DNA of 64,000 bases from Symsagittifera roscoffensis (taxonomy: Eukaryota; Xenacoelomorpha; Acoela; Convolutidae), in contig NC_087065.1 of the NCBI RefSeq assembly GCF_963678635.1, positions 42,345,430-42,409,429 of the forward strand, read 5' to 3'. Made by a program: the position numbers and the translations under genes. The notes below the pieces were generated by a model. It was given only the letters and a program-made list of their open reading frames with translations. It was not told where the DNA came from and ran no database searches. Within the stretch, counting starts at the first letter, position 1. The number at the start of each line of letters is the position of its first letter. This document shows, in pieces, positions 24,241-35,105 of this stretch.

Positions 24241-24401
24241 ACACGCTAGTTAAGATTACGTAAATTTATGATTAGATTCGGCTGTTATGAGTTTCATTTT
24301 CTTGGTTAGCACCGTGAATACTTGCGTCATGTTTATAAAAAGCGATATTGTAATAAGAAGTTAAAACCACTGAGGTTTACGAACTGTATTTTAGATTAAC
24401 T

Positions 24402-25700
24402 ATGCATTTAACACTAACTTCGTTGACCGGGGATGATGTATTTATGTTGGAAATAGATGATCAGATGGCATTGGAGGATTTCAAAGCAGTCTTTAGTGCA
24501 GAGTCTTCTATTCCAGCTGACAATGTAGTGTTTTTTCACAACAATGCACCTCTGGGCGACAACAAAGCAACTCTGGCTTCCTACAAAATCAAAGACAACG
24601 ATATCATTGGCTTTCAAACTGTGGAAGCTGGAGCACAAGCAGACCTGATGTCTGCATTGGCATCGATGGCTTCTCAGGCGCAAAACCGAGGAAACCAGGG
24701 TGCGTCAAATGAGCCGGCCCCTGGATCAAAAAGAGCGAGGAACAATGAAGACCCGGAGACAATACGCCAAGTTTTCCTTTCGGACCCTCACCAATTGTCC
24801 ATTCTCAGAGAGCGCAATCCTGACCTAGCCAAAAACATAAACAACCCTTCATTGTTCAAAGAAGCCTTGCTGAAACAGAGAAAGGTAATGCAAGAACGAG
24901 AGCAAAACAAATTGCGTCTTCTGTCAAACCCGTTAGACCCAGAAGCCCAAAAGATGCTTTACGAAGAAATAAGGATGGCGAACATCAATGAGAACATGGA
25001 AACCGCCATGGAGTTTTCTCCAGAAAGCTTTGGAACAGTACATATGCTATATATTGACTGCAAAGTGAACGGAGTTCCTACCAAAGCATTCGTTGATTCT
25101 GGTGCACAAATGACAATAATGAGCAAAGCATGCGCTGAGCGATGCAATGTTATGAAGCTTTTGGACACTCGTTGGGCTGGAGTTGCAAAGGGAGTTGGAG
25201 TTCAAAAAATTTTGGGCAGAGCCCATATGGTGCAAATTGAAATTGCTGGAACATATTTGCCTACATCCTTTAGCATTCTTGAGGACCAAACTATGGATGT
25301 TCTGCTGGGATTAGATATGTTAAGGCGTCATCAATGCTGTATTGATTTGAAGGACAATAAATTGAAATTCGGCGCATTAAATATTGCCACTCCATTTTTA
25401 TCAGAAGGAGAATTGCCTGATTACGCCAAGTTGAGTGCGAACGGAGCCAATGGCTCCACTTCTGCCGATGATTCAGATCTTAAAAACGCACTGGAGCAAT
25501 CCGCAATAGAAGCATCATCGTCCAAGGGGAAAAGCCAAAATTCTAATTCCAGTAAAACATATTCAGAAGCAGATCTCGGCAAAATTGTCGAGCTTGGTTT
25601 CAATAAATCGGATGCAATCAAAGAATTAATACGAAATAATGGTGATATGAACAAAGCCATTGGCGCCCTCATGGCCCGTGCCTTAACTCCTCAGAAGTGA
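24402..25700 (+). CDS. DDI1: DDI1/DDI2-type ubiquitin shuttle aspartic protease
   Basis: A complete single-exon gene of 432 residues. The N-terminus (about 1-75) is a ubiquitin-like domain beginning MHLTLTSLTGDDVFMLEI. A helical region follows, with SDPHQLSILRERNPDLAK and NPLDPEAQKMLYEEIR. The retroviral-type aspartic protease domain (about 205-335) has the catalytic motif VDSGAQ with Asp232, and a second conserved patch GLDMLRRHQCCIDL. The C-terminal domain (about 387-427) is a UBA fold with ELGF. DDI proteins bind ubiquitylated substrates and the proteasome, and in animals cleave and activate the NFE2L1-type transcription factor. Vertebrate DDI2 lacks a UBA domain, whereas this protein keeps one, as yeast Ddi1 does. 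The ATG is preceded by TATTTTAG 8 bases upstream, a possible splice acceptor. Confidence 0.97.
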   Translation: MHLTLTSLTGDDVFMLEIDDQMALEDFKAVFSAESSIPADNVVFFHNNAPLGDNKATLASYKIKDNDIIGFQTVEAGAQADLMSALASMASQAQNRGNQGASNEPAPGSKRARNNEDPETIRQVFLSDPHQLSILRERNPDLAKNINNPSLFKEALLKQRKVMQEREQNKLRLLSNPLDPEAQKMLYEEIRMANINENMETAMEFSPESFGTVHMLYIDCKVNGVPTKAFVDSGAQMTIMSKACAERCNVMKLLDTRWAGVAKGVGVQKILGRAHMVQIEIAGTYLPTSFSILEDQTMDVLLGLDMLRRHQCCIDLKDNKLKFGALNIATPFLSEGELPDYAKLSANGANGSTSADDSDLKNALEQSAIEASSSKGKSQNSNSSKTYSEADLGKIVELGFNKSDAIKELIRNNGDMNKAIGALMARALTPQK

Positions 25701-25919
25701 CCATCGATAGAATTATAGCTTTAGTTGCATAATTCAGGAAATGCCGACTGACGCTGTTGTCGCATTCGCTGCAATCGATTGATTTGGTTTTTTTAGCTTA
25801 ATTTACTTTTGACCGCTTTGGCGTTTTTCATATATAAAACGCTGCTAAAACTAGAAAATATCGAAAGAGACTATAGCGAGACTGCATAAGTTGAAGCCAG
25901 TTGTTTATGTTGAAAATTT
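25701..25919. other. 3' flank of DDI1
   Basis: AT-rich sequence with no clear AATAAA close to the stop. I see no gene. Confidence 0.4.
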
Positions 25920-26570
25920 TTGACTTAATTACTGAATTTTCATTCGATACGTTAATTTTCGTCGGTGGTGGAAAAATAATTGTTCCGACCGTTGAAAATG
26001 GAGAGGAACTTCGTATTCGCGTGTTTTAGTTTTTTATCTTTTTTTTTGTTTTCCACGCATAATCAGCTACCACAACTAATTATCGGAAAGAGTTGAGTGA
26101 TATATCATATGAAACCCCTTTCGGTCGTGATTCAAACTACAGTAAAAATGTCGAAAAAATCTCAGTATCGAGAAAAACGGGTTTGAAATTTTCATTTTTC
26201 GTCTAAATTCGTGCGAGTAAAGCAAGCAAGCTCGCTTATTAATGCTTAATTTAGGCCGTTTACAATAGCCTATTTTTGCTTAATTTTAATTTTTCTGGAG
26301 TTTTTGGAGATTCTTAATGTCATTTGGGTAATCAAAATTTTCAAAAAATCAAAAAAATTCTGCAAAAAAAAGAACAAAAATATTTGAATGATTTTTTTTG
26401 ATTTTTCTAATTCATTTTTCTTCAAAAACAATTGTCCTGTTTGTTTATTTTACTATGACTGAACTTTTTTCTTGTAGTGTTTTAAGGACTGGTCGGAAGA
26501 TTGTGCTACTTGCACAGTAACCAGCTATCCTTGTTTTATATTGCCTAGGTCTCGAATTAGTCCAGTAACA
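25920..26570 (+). repeat. Dispersed repeat R2, copy 3
   Basis: The best preserved R2 copy. It shows the GAAAATGGAGAGGA start, CCACGCATAATCAGCTACCACAACTAATTATCGG, GATATATCATATGAAA, TTAATTTAGGCCGTTTACAATAGCC and the terminal TTGCACAGTAACCAGCTATCCTTG. The last motif is shared base for base with copy 1 at 3350. Confidence 0.7.
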
Positions 26571-26689
26571 TTTTCAATGCTGAATGCAAAGCTTTTCACC
26601 AATTCTCGGCCTCACTAGTTCTTATCAAAAAATGAAGAAACACTCAGGGCAAAAAGGAGGTGAAAATTATTAATGTTATTATTGGCAAA

Positions 26690-27790
26690 GCTATTAAGTG
26701 GGTACTTTTTTTCCCGTAAACACGTTTGCCTACAAAAATTCGCTCGTTAGGTTTAAAGGGCTTATAATTTCAAAACCATTGTCGATTTCTGTCCTTTTAA
26801 TGTTATGGTATCGCCCATGCTTGGGTCGAAAATGTTTACTGGATTCCGTGTGTTACATAGATTTTTTTTAAAAAAAAGTCTGGATATTTTTTCTATTTAT
26901 TTGAGCGGTTTTTGAAATTATTTTGTTTATTCCTGTAATATATTAATTTTGCCAAGAATGATTTCCTTTTTTTTCTATCTCCTTAGAAGGTTTCGGCTTA
27001 TGTTATAGCGGTTTAGCCTCATAATGTGATGGTACCTCGAAGTTAGAATTTTTTAAATGCGCCTGTGCTTCTGGGTAAGGTGGATGTAAGTATTGAAATC
27101 TATAAATTTTAATTAGCTCAAAATTTTTTTTGAGCTAATTGGATGTGTCTGCTTAGTTGCTGCTTGATAAGTTTTGTTAACTATAAGTTAAACAGTGCAA
27201 ATTGTGTTGCTCGGTAGAGTTTCCTCAATTTGAACTTCACTCGAGACAAACTTATGAAAATTGCGGTTGATGTTGTTTAACAGTAAAAAAACGACGTTAT
27301 TTTCTTCTTAAATAGGTCTTGATGATTTTTTTTCATGAACAATTGCTAAAATGTGCTAATAACTACAGGAATCCATTTATACATTTAAATGGATTAATGA
27401 ATGCACAAGTTGAGTTCAAATTCTTGCAAAATTAGGTAAAATGGGATCTCCAATTACGAAAGCGAAAATTGTGAATGGCTTCTAGTTTCGAAAGTGGTTA
27501 TTTTTTTTAGATTTTCCAGCGAAATAAAAGTAAATATACCCAATAATCTACTTTCCTTGAATTGGGTTAATTTTATCAAAATTTTTCAATCATGAATTTT
27601 AAGAAAGTGTATATTTTTTAATTCGAATGTTGAAAAATGTTCAAGTTTTTCTCTTTTTTTTTTTTTGGTTTCCTTGTTCTTTTATACTTTTCCAACCTTC
27701 TTTTGGCCTTGTTTTCTTTAAAAAATTTTCAACTTTGATTTTTTTGCTATGCATTGCCAATGGTGCGGAGCTACGCTTCGCCTCTGTCTA
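26690..27790 (+). mobile_element. Helentron-like non-autonomous element, copy 1 (degenerate)
   Basis: The left end is a degenerate form of the GGGTACTA...CCCGTAAACA.CTTTG signature seen at 38497, 44240 and 46426. The right end has the hairpin GCGGAGC-TAC-GCTTCGC at 27765-27781. An R1-type block lies at about 27420-27720. No Rep/helicase frame exists, so it is non-autonomous. Confidence 0.55.
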
Positions 27791-28244
27791 GACCTGTATC
27801 TCATCAAAGCCATTTGTCCTAAATAGAAATTCAAAAGGACTTGTTCAAGTGAGGTTCTACTAATTTTAAGTAATTAGGAGTGCGTTTCTTCAGAAAAATG
27901 TCGAAACCACTTCAATCAGTAGTTTTTACGATTTGCTTGAGTTAACTAATACTTTTCAAACGGTGTGTTGCGTATGTTGAGGGTTCAAAACAAAAAACCA
28001 GACTAAAAACTTAATTCGTAGCAAAACTATATTTATTCTGTTTGACTTTATTTTTTGAACTAGATTCGACTTTGGATTTCGGATTTGAGTTTTATGTTTG
28101 TATTTGTGTTCGACTTAAATTCGATTATGGGTTAAGTTACATGTATCAAAGGGCTCGAACTTATTTTGTGTTTTGTGGTTTGAATCATTTGATAGGTTTC
28201 TTTTTAATGAATGTAATTTTCGTGAAAATATGGGTCGAGTAGTG

Positions 28245-28320
28245 TGGTGGTCAAGGAGCGGGTAATGTCGCGAAGGATCAAGCATTCGAATCCGAGACCT
28301 TGCCAGTTTGTCTAATTCGG
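28245..28320 (+). ncRNA. tRNA-derived SINE-like fragment
   Basis: An ATTCGAATCC box resembling a polymerase III B box is preceded by GTAGTGTGGTGGTCAAG, which loosely resembles an A box. Acceptor and T stems do not pair, so it is not a functional tRNA. Confidence 0.3.
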
Positions 28321-28379
28321 TGAAAGTAATTCAGACTATTATATAGTTCGCGATGATTTGTTTTTGGTTTTTTTTCCAG

Positions 28380-28870
28380 GAAAAAGTCCTAAAATTTGTT
28401 CAGGCTCAAATTTACTTTTTCGCGGTTTGCCTTTTGATTTTTTTTGACCATCAAGGCCGTTGACCATCAAGCCGTTGACCATCAAGGCCACGAATGAGAA
28501 TTTGTTTCCAGGGAATTTTTTCCACTCTGTGACGGGATCAACTTCTAATTTTGAACATGGAATTTAATTATCAGATTTCCCAGCGGAATTAAAACTTTAC
28601 TCAATGAGCCAGTTTTCTCAAATTGGGTTAGCTTTCTAAAAAAAATGCTGGTCTTAAATTGTTTTTGAATTTCAAAAAGATTCAAGAAGAAAAACATTAT
28701 GTGAGTGGGAAGATTTGTTAACCTAGTGAAAGAATATATTATCTACTTCGAAAGATATACAAAAGATGACGTTTTTTCAAAAGTAAGTCAGTGTTTTTTC
28801 TGTTTACTTGCGTTCCTTGACTCTTTTTCCACTGTCTGTTTGCTATGTACAGGGCTTTCCAATACAAGCG
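28380..28870 (+). repeat. Dispersed repeat R1 carrying a shard of the sphingosine kinase gene
   Basis: Flanking R1 landmarks are intact: GTTCAGGCTCAAATTTA and CGCGGTTTGCC on the left; GATCAACTTCTAATTTT, CAGATTTCCCAGCGGAAT and GCCAGTTTTCTCAAATTGGGTTA on the right. The middle, normally GCAAACTCCACTAT...GGTCACGAAAAAG, is replaced at about 28455-28532 by sequence matching the sphingosine kinase second exon around 29925-29981. Confidence 0.75.
28455..28532 (+). pseudogene. Fragment of sphingosine kinase exon 2
   Basis: The string running GCCACGAATGAGAATTTG through CCAGGGAATTTTTTCC and CACTCTG is the same as at 29938-29982 in the sphingosine kinase gene, where on the minus strand it encodes part of KKFPGNKFSFVA. 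It is preceded by three partly overlapping copies of GTTGACCATCAAG; the true gene has one at 29926. The fragment lies about 1.4 kb from its source and is too short to be functional. Confidence 0.85.
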
Positions 28871-29034
28871 CTTCATGTGAAAGTCAGTTCAATCTTCGAT
28901 AGAAACTAATTACTAATTTTAAATTTACCGGGAAGTAGACTTTTTTAACCGTAAAATAAATTTTCTTACAAATCTTGCTGCCTTTTCTTTCTTGCTGTAT
29001 TAAATAACCTTAACAACTTCCAGGATCGCTCCCA

Positions 29035-29105
29035 CTTAGCCTAGAGGTAGATTGGTTGCCTGTGCAAATTTAGATCTAGGGTTAGAGTCCCGGCCGGACC
29101 TTGTT
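29035..29105 (+). ncRNA. tRNA-derived SINE-like fragment
   Basis: TTAGCCTAGAGGTAGATTGG resembles an A box and GGGTTAGAGTCCCGG a B box at tRNA-like spacing, but the acceptor arms do not pair. Likely a SINE head and not a gene. Confidence 0.45.
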
Positions 29106-29519
29106 TTTTCAGTATGTATGAAATTGAAATTGTTTGCTGGTAATAATTAATTGTCGGTTTTTCGTTTGTTGCTCAAGTTACATGTATCAACCGGCTCGAA
29201 CTTATTTTGTGTTTTATTGTTTGACCGACTCAATTTTGTTTCGACTTTGAGCGCGACTATAGAGCTTGCTCGAACAGGGATTTTTAGTCGAACTCGTGTT
29301 TGGTATGTTTTCGACCCACTTCAGTTGAAATATAAAACGCTAATATTTACACGATTGATTCTGATTCGCATCCTGGTGGTATCGCTTTATGAATTCTCAA
29401 AGTATCATTTGAGATCAGTAGATCTCTAAATCACTAAAATACAGGTTAATTTTAAAAAACATAAGAAACCGCAAGCTCCAAATTTTGCTGCAATGATTAT
29501 GAGAAAAGAAGACACAAAA

Positions 29520-29525
29520 TTTATT
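29520..29525 (-). terminator. Poly(A) signal of the sphingosine kinase gene
   Basis: AATAAA on the minus strand, about 115 bases past the stop codon at 29638. It is the first canonical signal downstream. Confidence 0.6.
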
Positions 29526-29637
29526 TCAAGGCAAGGAAATATAAAGGTATAGTGAAGGCTTTATATCAGCTGGATAGAGTTTTGGTTTTTGTTAAACACA
29601 ATTTGTTGGCCGTATAGCTTTTTTACGTCTAAGAATT

Positions 29638-31089
29638 TTAATATATCATTTTGACTGCTTGCGGTTTGATTTCTCCCTCCATAATAGCACTTGTTGACAT
29701 TTCTCCGTCCAAGTTACACGCTCGTTCGTTTTGGAATTGAAACTTGACTCTCTTCACACAGACGTACTCGATCTGAGAGAAGTACACATGCTTTCCACTT
29801 TCGAGTTGAAGAAAGAATCTTAGAAGAGTTAACCTGGTAACTGGTTTAGGGACCAGCATCAGGTAGGCGTTTCCGTCGTCCAAATGCGAGAAAGGGTTAG
29901 CGACATTGTCTAAAGACCAGAAGCCGTTGACCATCAAGGCCACGAATGAGAATTTGTTTCCAGGGAATTTTTTCCACTCTGAGGACTCTAAAAACATGTC
30001 GTACAAATGTGTTGACATCAATATTTTCGACCATTCGAATAATGCACATAATCCACTTCATGATAAATTTTTTAAAATACTTATATGCGAATAAGTTTAA
30101 TTACCTTTTTGATGGTATGCTTGTTCCTTCGGACTTCTCTCCAAATATTTCTGAAAGGCTTCTGATGTATTGCTGATATCTTCAGGAATGTAGTGAATGC
30201 TTCCTTTATGACCCTTGTTCAAAATAATATGTTTGATAGCATAAACAGAATAGCGAGAGCTTCCAAACGTGCGAAGCCACTCACTCTCAAACTCGACGTC
30301 ACAAATAAGGCCCCAAGATAGTGATTGACATAAATACAGGTTTTTGTCCAAATAATTAACCCGCAGAAGGTCAACCAATTTAGGAGCACCTCTGATGAAA
30401 GCGAAAGTTGCGTTCCAAATTACTTTTTTGAAGCTGCATCCGCGCTCTCCGCGACGCTCTAAAAGCGCGGCAACGAGGCAATTGGCAGTTCCGCCGTTGA
30501 GAATCCCAATGCATATATCTTCAATTTTAGTACCATCACTTTGCTGACTAATACCATTGATTATCTCATGCATAGTACCATCTCCCGACAAACAGCATAG
30601 ATCGGTATATTTCGTTTTATCAAAATCTCGACCGATCTCAATTGCGTGGCTTGTATATCTAGTATGTAAGACATCAAAGCTGATTTCGGCTTCGCTGAAC
30701 ATCGGCTTGACCACATTATCAAGGTATTGTAAAGCCTTCTTTGCACCGCCATAAGGGTTAAGCACAATCAGAACTTTGCGCATTTGAAAACCGATGATAT
30801 TCGAAATGATGCTTTTGGTATTTTGAGCTTCCGAAACTTCGTAAAATGTAAGAAGTGTTTCATGCCGTTTTCTATAGTTTTTCCGGCCACATAGTGGATA
30901 GGAGAAAATGATTAGGTCTTTTCCGTTTTCGTTGATTCGAGATCCAATGATATTGGATGGTTTCAAAGAATCAGTTTGAATTGTCGGGATGTTTTTTGTA
31001 CCAGTTTTAGCTTCGTAATATGTCTTTGTTGTAAGATAGTGAGCTAAAGATCTCTCTTCAATAGCTACATGTGTTTCAGAATTGTCCAT
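29638..31089 (-). CDS. SPHK: Sphingosine kinase, two exons
   Basis: Exon 1 is 31089-30105 and exon 2 is 29987-29638. The 117-base intron runs from GTAATT to GTTTTTAG, and the split codon joins in frame (444 residues). The enzyme phosphorylates sphingosine to sphingosine-1-phosphate. The nucleotide-binding NPYGG lies at residues 111-115, and the diacylglycerol-kinase-fold motif SGDGTMHEIINGI starts at 168. LSWGLICDVEFESEW with the conserved Asp264 follows. In the exon 2 part, LDDG and the late DGE match the family C-terminus. The usual GGSGNA-type loop reads NGGTANC, a notable variant. The start sits in a good context (AAAAATGG). The frame upstream of exon 2 continues open past the acceptor, which can mislead a single-exon model. 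Confidence 0.93.
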
Positions 31090-32069
31090 TTTTGTGTATC
31101 TCCGATCACTGCCTTTAAAACTTAATGAAGATCCGAGATGGTTTTCGGTGTAAAGTTTGAGTGAATTGTGCCACTAGAACAGATTATCCGAATAGCATCT
31201 TAATACAGTTACCTATTTCGATACAGTTTCGATTTATGAGATTTAGGGTTTAAGTTCAAAATGTCTTATTATGATTACAGATAAGTTTTGAAGCAAATTC
31301 GTTTATTTCATTCGCCTCATTGATTATGGCACTAAGGGGAGAAACTCGTGACGCAAATGGTATAAAGAAGGAAATCGAAAAGTTTGAATCCCTCTCGAAT
31401 TCGGGAAGCAACCTAACAGTCGATTGTTTGGAAGCTGAGCGAATTGTTTGTCTTTGAATTGTCAGTTAAACTAGGAAAGAAAATGAACCTAGACTTAGTG
31501 CGGTTTTGTTGAATCTGTTAAATCTGCCAATGCTTCCGATATACAATAGATGATACTGATACCATTAAGTTATTTCTGAAGTTAAACACCAAATTGCTCG
31601 ATGTGCTTACTATGTTTGAGCATTGGGAGTGATGTCTATCCCAAACAAAGATCTCTCCTTTTGTTACGTCTGAGGAACGAACAACATTAGAAAATTAAAC
31701 GCGTTTATCTCAAATATAGTTAGGATTAGACAAAAAGTCAAGAGAACAAAAGTTGCTTAGAATTTTACCCCAAAGTGGGTCATTTTGACTTTTTTAATTA
31801 ATCCAGAATTACGCTGAAAATATCAAACTAATTGATGAGGAAATTCTATCAAAAGAAGCCTCTTAAACAGCCCAACAAATTTCATAAAAGGTGAAATCTC
31901 TAAAAGTTTGTGCAAAAGGTTTGAAATTTGTTATAAAGCAAAGCTTTTGAATTTTATAAAGTAAAAATGACCTTTTTTGGCTATCAATCAAAAATATATT
32001 CTCTTATACAATTTTTTGAAAGTCTTACCCTTCCTAAAAGTGTCCTGTCTTTTAATTTGGTAGTTTCAG
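31090..32069. other. No recognisable gene
   Basis: Promoter-side flank of the sphingosine kinase gene followed by AT-rich sequence. No repeat partner or gene was recognised. On the minus strand, AAAGGCAG lies about 18 bases before the start codon, a weak acceptor-like site. Confidence 0.4.
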
Positions 32070-32170
32070 CTGGGGCGGATCTAGGATTTTCACGAGGGGG
32101 AGGCGAGGCGGATTTTTTTGACCTTCTGTAAGGCTGACTGAATTGATGTTCCGAGCTCTCCCAAAGCACT
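32070..32170 (-). mobile_element. Fragment of hAT-like MITE
   Basis: GGGGCGGATCTAGGATTTTC followed by a G-rich run, then CCGAGCTCTCCCAAAGCAC. On the minus strand it matches the right half of the element at 45421-45858. Confidence 0.5.
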
Positions 32171-32419
32171 GATGAGTTTCTGGGTAATTGTTAATAAACT
32201 AAAAAAAGCCATTTTCCTCATGATGGACGGACCGGATGTTGGAACTTGTTTTCAGTTAAAAGCAGGCAATTAGAATTGAGTATTCAAATTCTCAAAGAAA
32301 TCGCTAAAATCTCAAAGAAAGCGAAAAAAACAAGTCATTAGTTTCAGTATTGACCAATTAGAAAAAAGTAGACAAATTTCATGCATCTGCTTTTTTGTAC
32401 TCGGTCAATATTGATTTTA

Positions 32420-33135
32420 GGAAAAAGTCTTCAAATTTGTTCAAGTTTAATTTCGGTATTTCGAGGTTCGACCTGTGATTTTTTTTAAGATCAGTGCATT
32501 TTCGTTGTTAAAGGGAAGGCAAACTCCACTATTGAACAGCAAAAGTGTAAAGATCGCAAAAAACGTGATCGACATCTAGTTTCGAACGTGGAATTTAATT
32601 ATAAGATTTCCCAGCGAAGTTAGATCTTAACTTGTTGATCCAGTTTTCTCAAATTGGTTAATTGCATGAAAAAGTTGTCAATTATAAATTTTTCTAGAAA
32701 TTCAAAGCGGTTTAAGGCTATGTTTTTTTCACTAAAGCGAAAAATGAGATTTTCTTCAAAAAAAGAAGTCAGTTTTTTCTTGTTTTTTTTTTGCGTTCAT
32801 TTCTCTTTTCCAACTGGCAGTTGGCTATGTTCATTATATTTGCAAATTTTGTTCATTGTGTTTCTAGGGCACTTGAAAATTTTTTACAAAATCAATTTTT
32901 TGGCTCAACTAGTGTCTGCTCAAAAATTGTCGGCTTTGTTTACGCTTCGTCATTTTTGTTACGTTGCTAATTTGAAATTCAAATGTTTTGCTGGACTTGT
33001 TTGCCTAGATTGAATTTTTATCGAGACATACGAAATTTTTTTACTAGACCTAGTTTTTTCAATGTTTTGTTTTTGTACTTCTATTGTTTTTTGTTGTATT
33101 GCAAGTGGTGCTAGGCTCCGCTTCGCCTCTGTTCA
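32420..33135 (+). repeat. R1 repeat running into a Helentron-like 3' end
   Basis: R1 landmarks run from GTTCAAGTTTAATTT to the hairpin CCAACTG-GC-AGTTGG at 32810-32824. About 270 bp later come GTATTGCAAGTGGTGC and the decayed hairpin GCTAGGC-TCC-GCTTCGC ending near 33127. This shows R1 is the 3' half of the Helentron-like family and not a separate element. The 5' end is missing. Confidence 0.6.
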
Positions 33136-33579
33136 AGTAATTTAAAACTTTGAGTCGGATACGCTTAATGCAACTGAGTTTCGAACTTATATTGCTACAA
33201 AAATGCCTGTTTGTTGGCAAAAAAATCACAACATGAAAAATCTGACGTTGAAAATTCTTCTCAAAATACTCGGATGTTTTGTCGAGGCTGTACAAAAGTA
33301 CTGAAGTGCAACACTGCCAACAATATTGTTTTTTTTGTTAACAGTGCCAAAAAGTCACCTTTTGCACTGTTGAAGGCCGTTGCTCTACCAGACCCGCGAT
33401 ATTTGTTAACAGAAAATTCATTGAGGATGTTTGTGTTCTCTTACTGCAACAAATCTTCTTAAATGTTTTCGTTAAAATGCGAGTTTTAGTTACCCATTTT
33501 TTTCAATTGAATAGTTGGTTTTAGCTACCTTTTTAGTGAACTAAAGGGACTTCGTTAAATTAAAATTGGGGCTTTTTTT
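33136..33579. other. No recognisable gene
   Basis: AT-rich, with short open frames on both strands and no family resemblance. Confidence 0.4.
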
Positions 33580-34168
33580 TACACTAGTGGGCATAATTAG
33601 GCGCGAATTCAAGTTTTTACTCTGTAAAATGCCTCTTTTTAATGTACATTTTGGACAAAATTTCTTTCGCAATTCAAAAATTTTTCTACATAGACCAAGA
33701 GAAAACGATCAGAGGTACCATCTATGAAACTATCAATGTTTGGTTTCAGAGATTTACGAATGTAACCCGGGTCTGAAACTGCCAGATTTCCTCATCTGCT
33801 GAAGTTTCCTCAAGTTTTTCATCTTAGTGAACTCTTTCTCGAATGAGCAGAGTAAACAAGTTGTACATGCTCAGTGAGAAAATTGAAATATTAAGTGTGA
33901 AAAGTTTACTAAACTTGACTGTTTCTCACTTTTGATTGAAAAACTTAGTGCAGATGAGGAAATCTGGAATTTTCAGACCCGGGTTACATTGGTAAATCTC
34001 TGAAACCAAACATTGATAGTTTCACAGATGGTACCTCTGATCGTTTTCTCTTGGTCTATGTAAAAAATTTATGAATTGCGAAAGAAATTTTGTCCAAAAT
34101 GGACATTAAAAAGAGGCATTTTACAGAGTAAAAACTTGAATTCACGCCTAATTATGCCCACTAGTGTA
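33580..34168. mobile_element. TA-flanked long-TIR MITE, copy 1 (intact)
   Basis: The ends are TA-CACTAGTGGGCATAATTA and its complement TAATTATGCCCACTAGTG-TA. The inverted repeats reach inward about 215 bp on each side (left arm to about 33800, right arm from about 33950) and enclose about 150 bp. The TA flank fits Tc1/mariner-type insertion. There is no transposase frame, so the element is non-autonomous. The arms match closely, with a few differences such as CGAATGTAACC against CATTGGTAAAT-side changes. Confidence 0.85.
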
Positions 34169-34181
34169 AAAAATAAAAAAT

Positions 34182-34366
34182 TACATTGGTGAGTCTTTGA
34201 AACCATATTTTGATAATTTCATAGAGGGTAGCTCTGATCATTTGCTCTGCTCTATATGAAAATTTTTCTGAATTTCGAAGTAAATGGTGTCGAAAGAGGA
34301 CATTGGAAACCAGGCATTTTAGTGATTAAAAACCTGAATTCGCGCCTAATTTTGTCCACTAGTGTA
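34182..34366. mobile_element. MITE of the same family, right arm only
   Basis: Matches the right arm of copy 1: ACATTGGT.A.TCT.TGAAACCA.A, GAGG.TAGCTCTGATC, CTGAATTCGCGCCTAATT, CCACTAGTG-TA. The left arm and centre are absent. Confidence 0.75.
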
Positions 34367-34508
34367 GTCATTAAAATAATTCTGATTTCTGTTATTCATT
34401 GGTCTTGAATTGTGCCTTGTAATGAAAATACCAAGGGGTTTAAGTTTGGCTGTCCACAGATCTGTGTTGTGAACATTAGTGGTTTTTGAAAAGCTTGATT
34501 TCACTTGC

Positions 34509-35105
34509 TACACTTGTGAACAAAACTAAGCGCAAATTCAGGATTTTACTCTGAAAATTTCTGTTTTCAAGGCACGTATTGGACAAAATTTCCTTCGAAT
34601 TTCAAAAGATGTATATATTCATCAAGAGATGCAGAAATGATCATAGCTACCATCTATGAAACTATCAATATTTGGTTTCAATGACTTACCAAATTAATCC
34701 GGGTTTGAAAATGCCAGACATCTTCATCCGCAATAAGTTAGCATCGTAGTACTGAAATCTTTCTTGAATAAGCGGAGTAAAAAGTTTGTTCATGCGACAT
34801 GATTCATTCTCAGCGAGAACATGGAAACAATCAGTGTGGAAACTTTACTAAACTAAGACGTTTGTTACTTATTCACGCGAAGTAAAAATTCTAGTGCAGA
34901 AATGGAAAACTGGCATTATACCCGGTTTACATAGGCAAGTCATTGAAAGCAAATATTGATACTTTCATAGATTTTAGCTCTCATTATTTGCTCTGGTCAA
35001 TATATATTTTTTGAATTTCGAGGGAAATGTCCAAAATGTGCATTGAACACAGCCATTTTAGACAGAAGAAACCTGCACTTGCGCTTAACTTCATCCACTA
35101 GTGTA
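34509..35105. mobile_element. MITE of the same family, copy 2 (diverged, full length)
   Basis: TA-CACTTGTGAACAAAACTAAG at the left and CTTAACTTCATCCACTAGTG-TA at the right. The same internal landmarks as copy 1 appear in both arms (ACTATCAATATTTGGTTTCA against GAAAGCAAATATTGATACTTTCA). It is older than copy 1, judging by arm divergence. Confidence 0.8.

Noticed and set aside
29638-30021. Independent 127-residue gene on the minus strand
   Set aside because: It is the second exon of the sphingosine kinase gene. The part right of 29987 is intron that happens to stay open.
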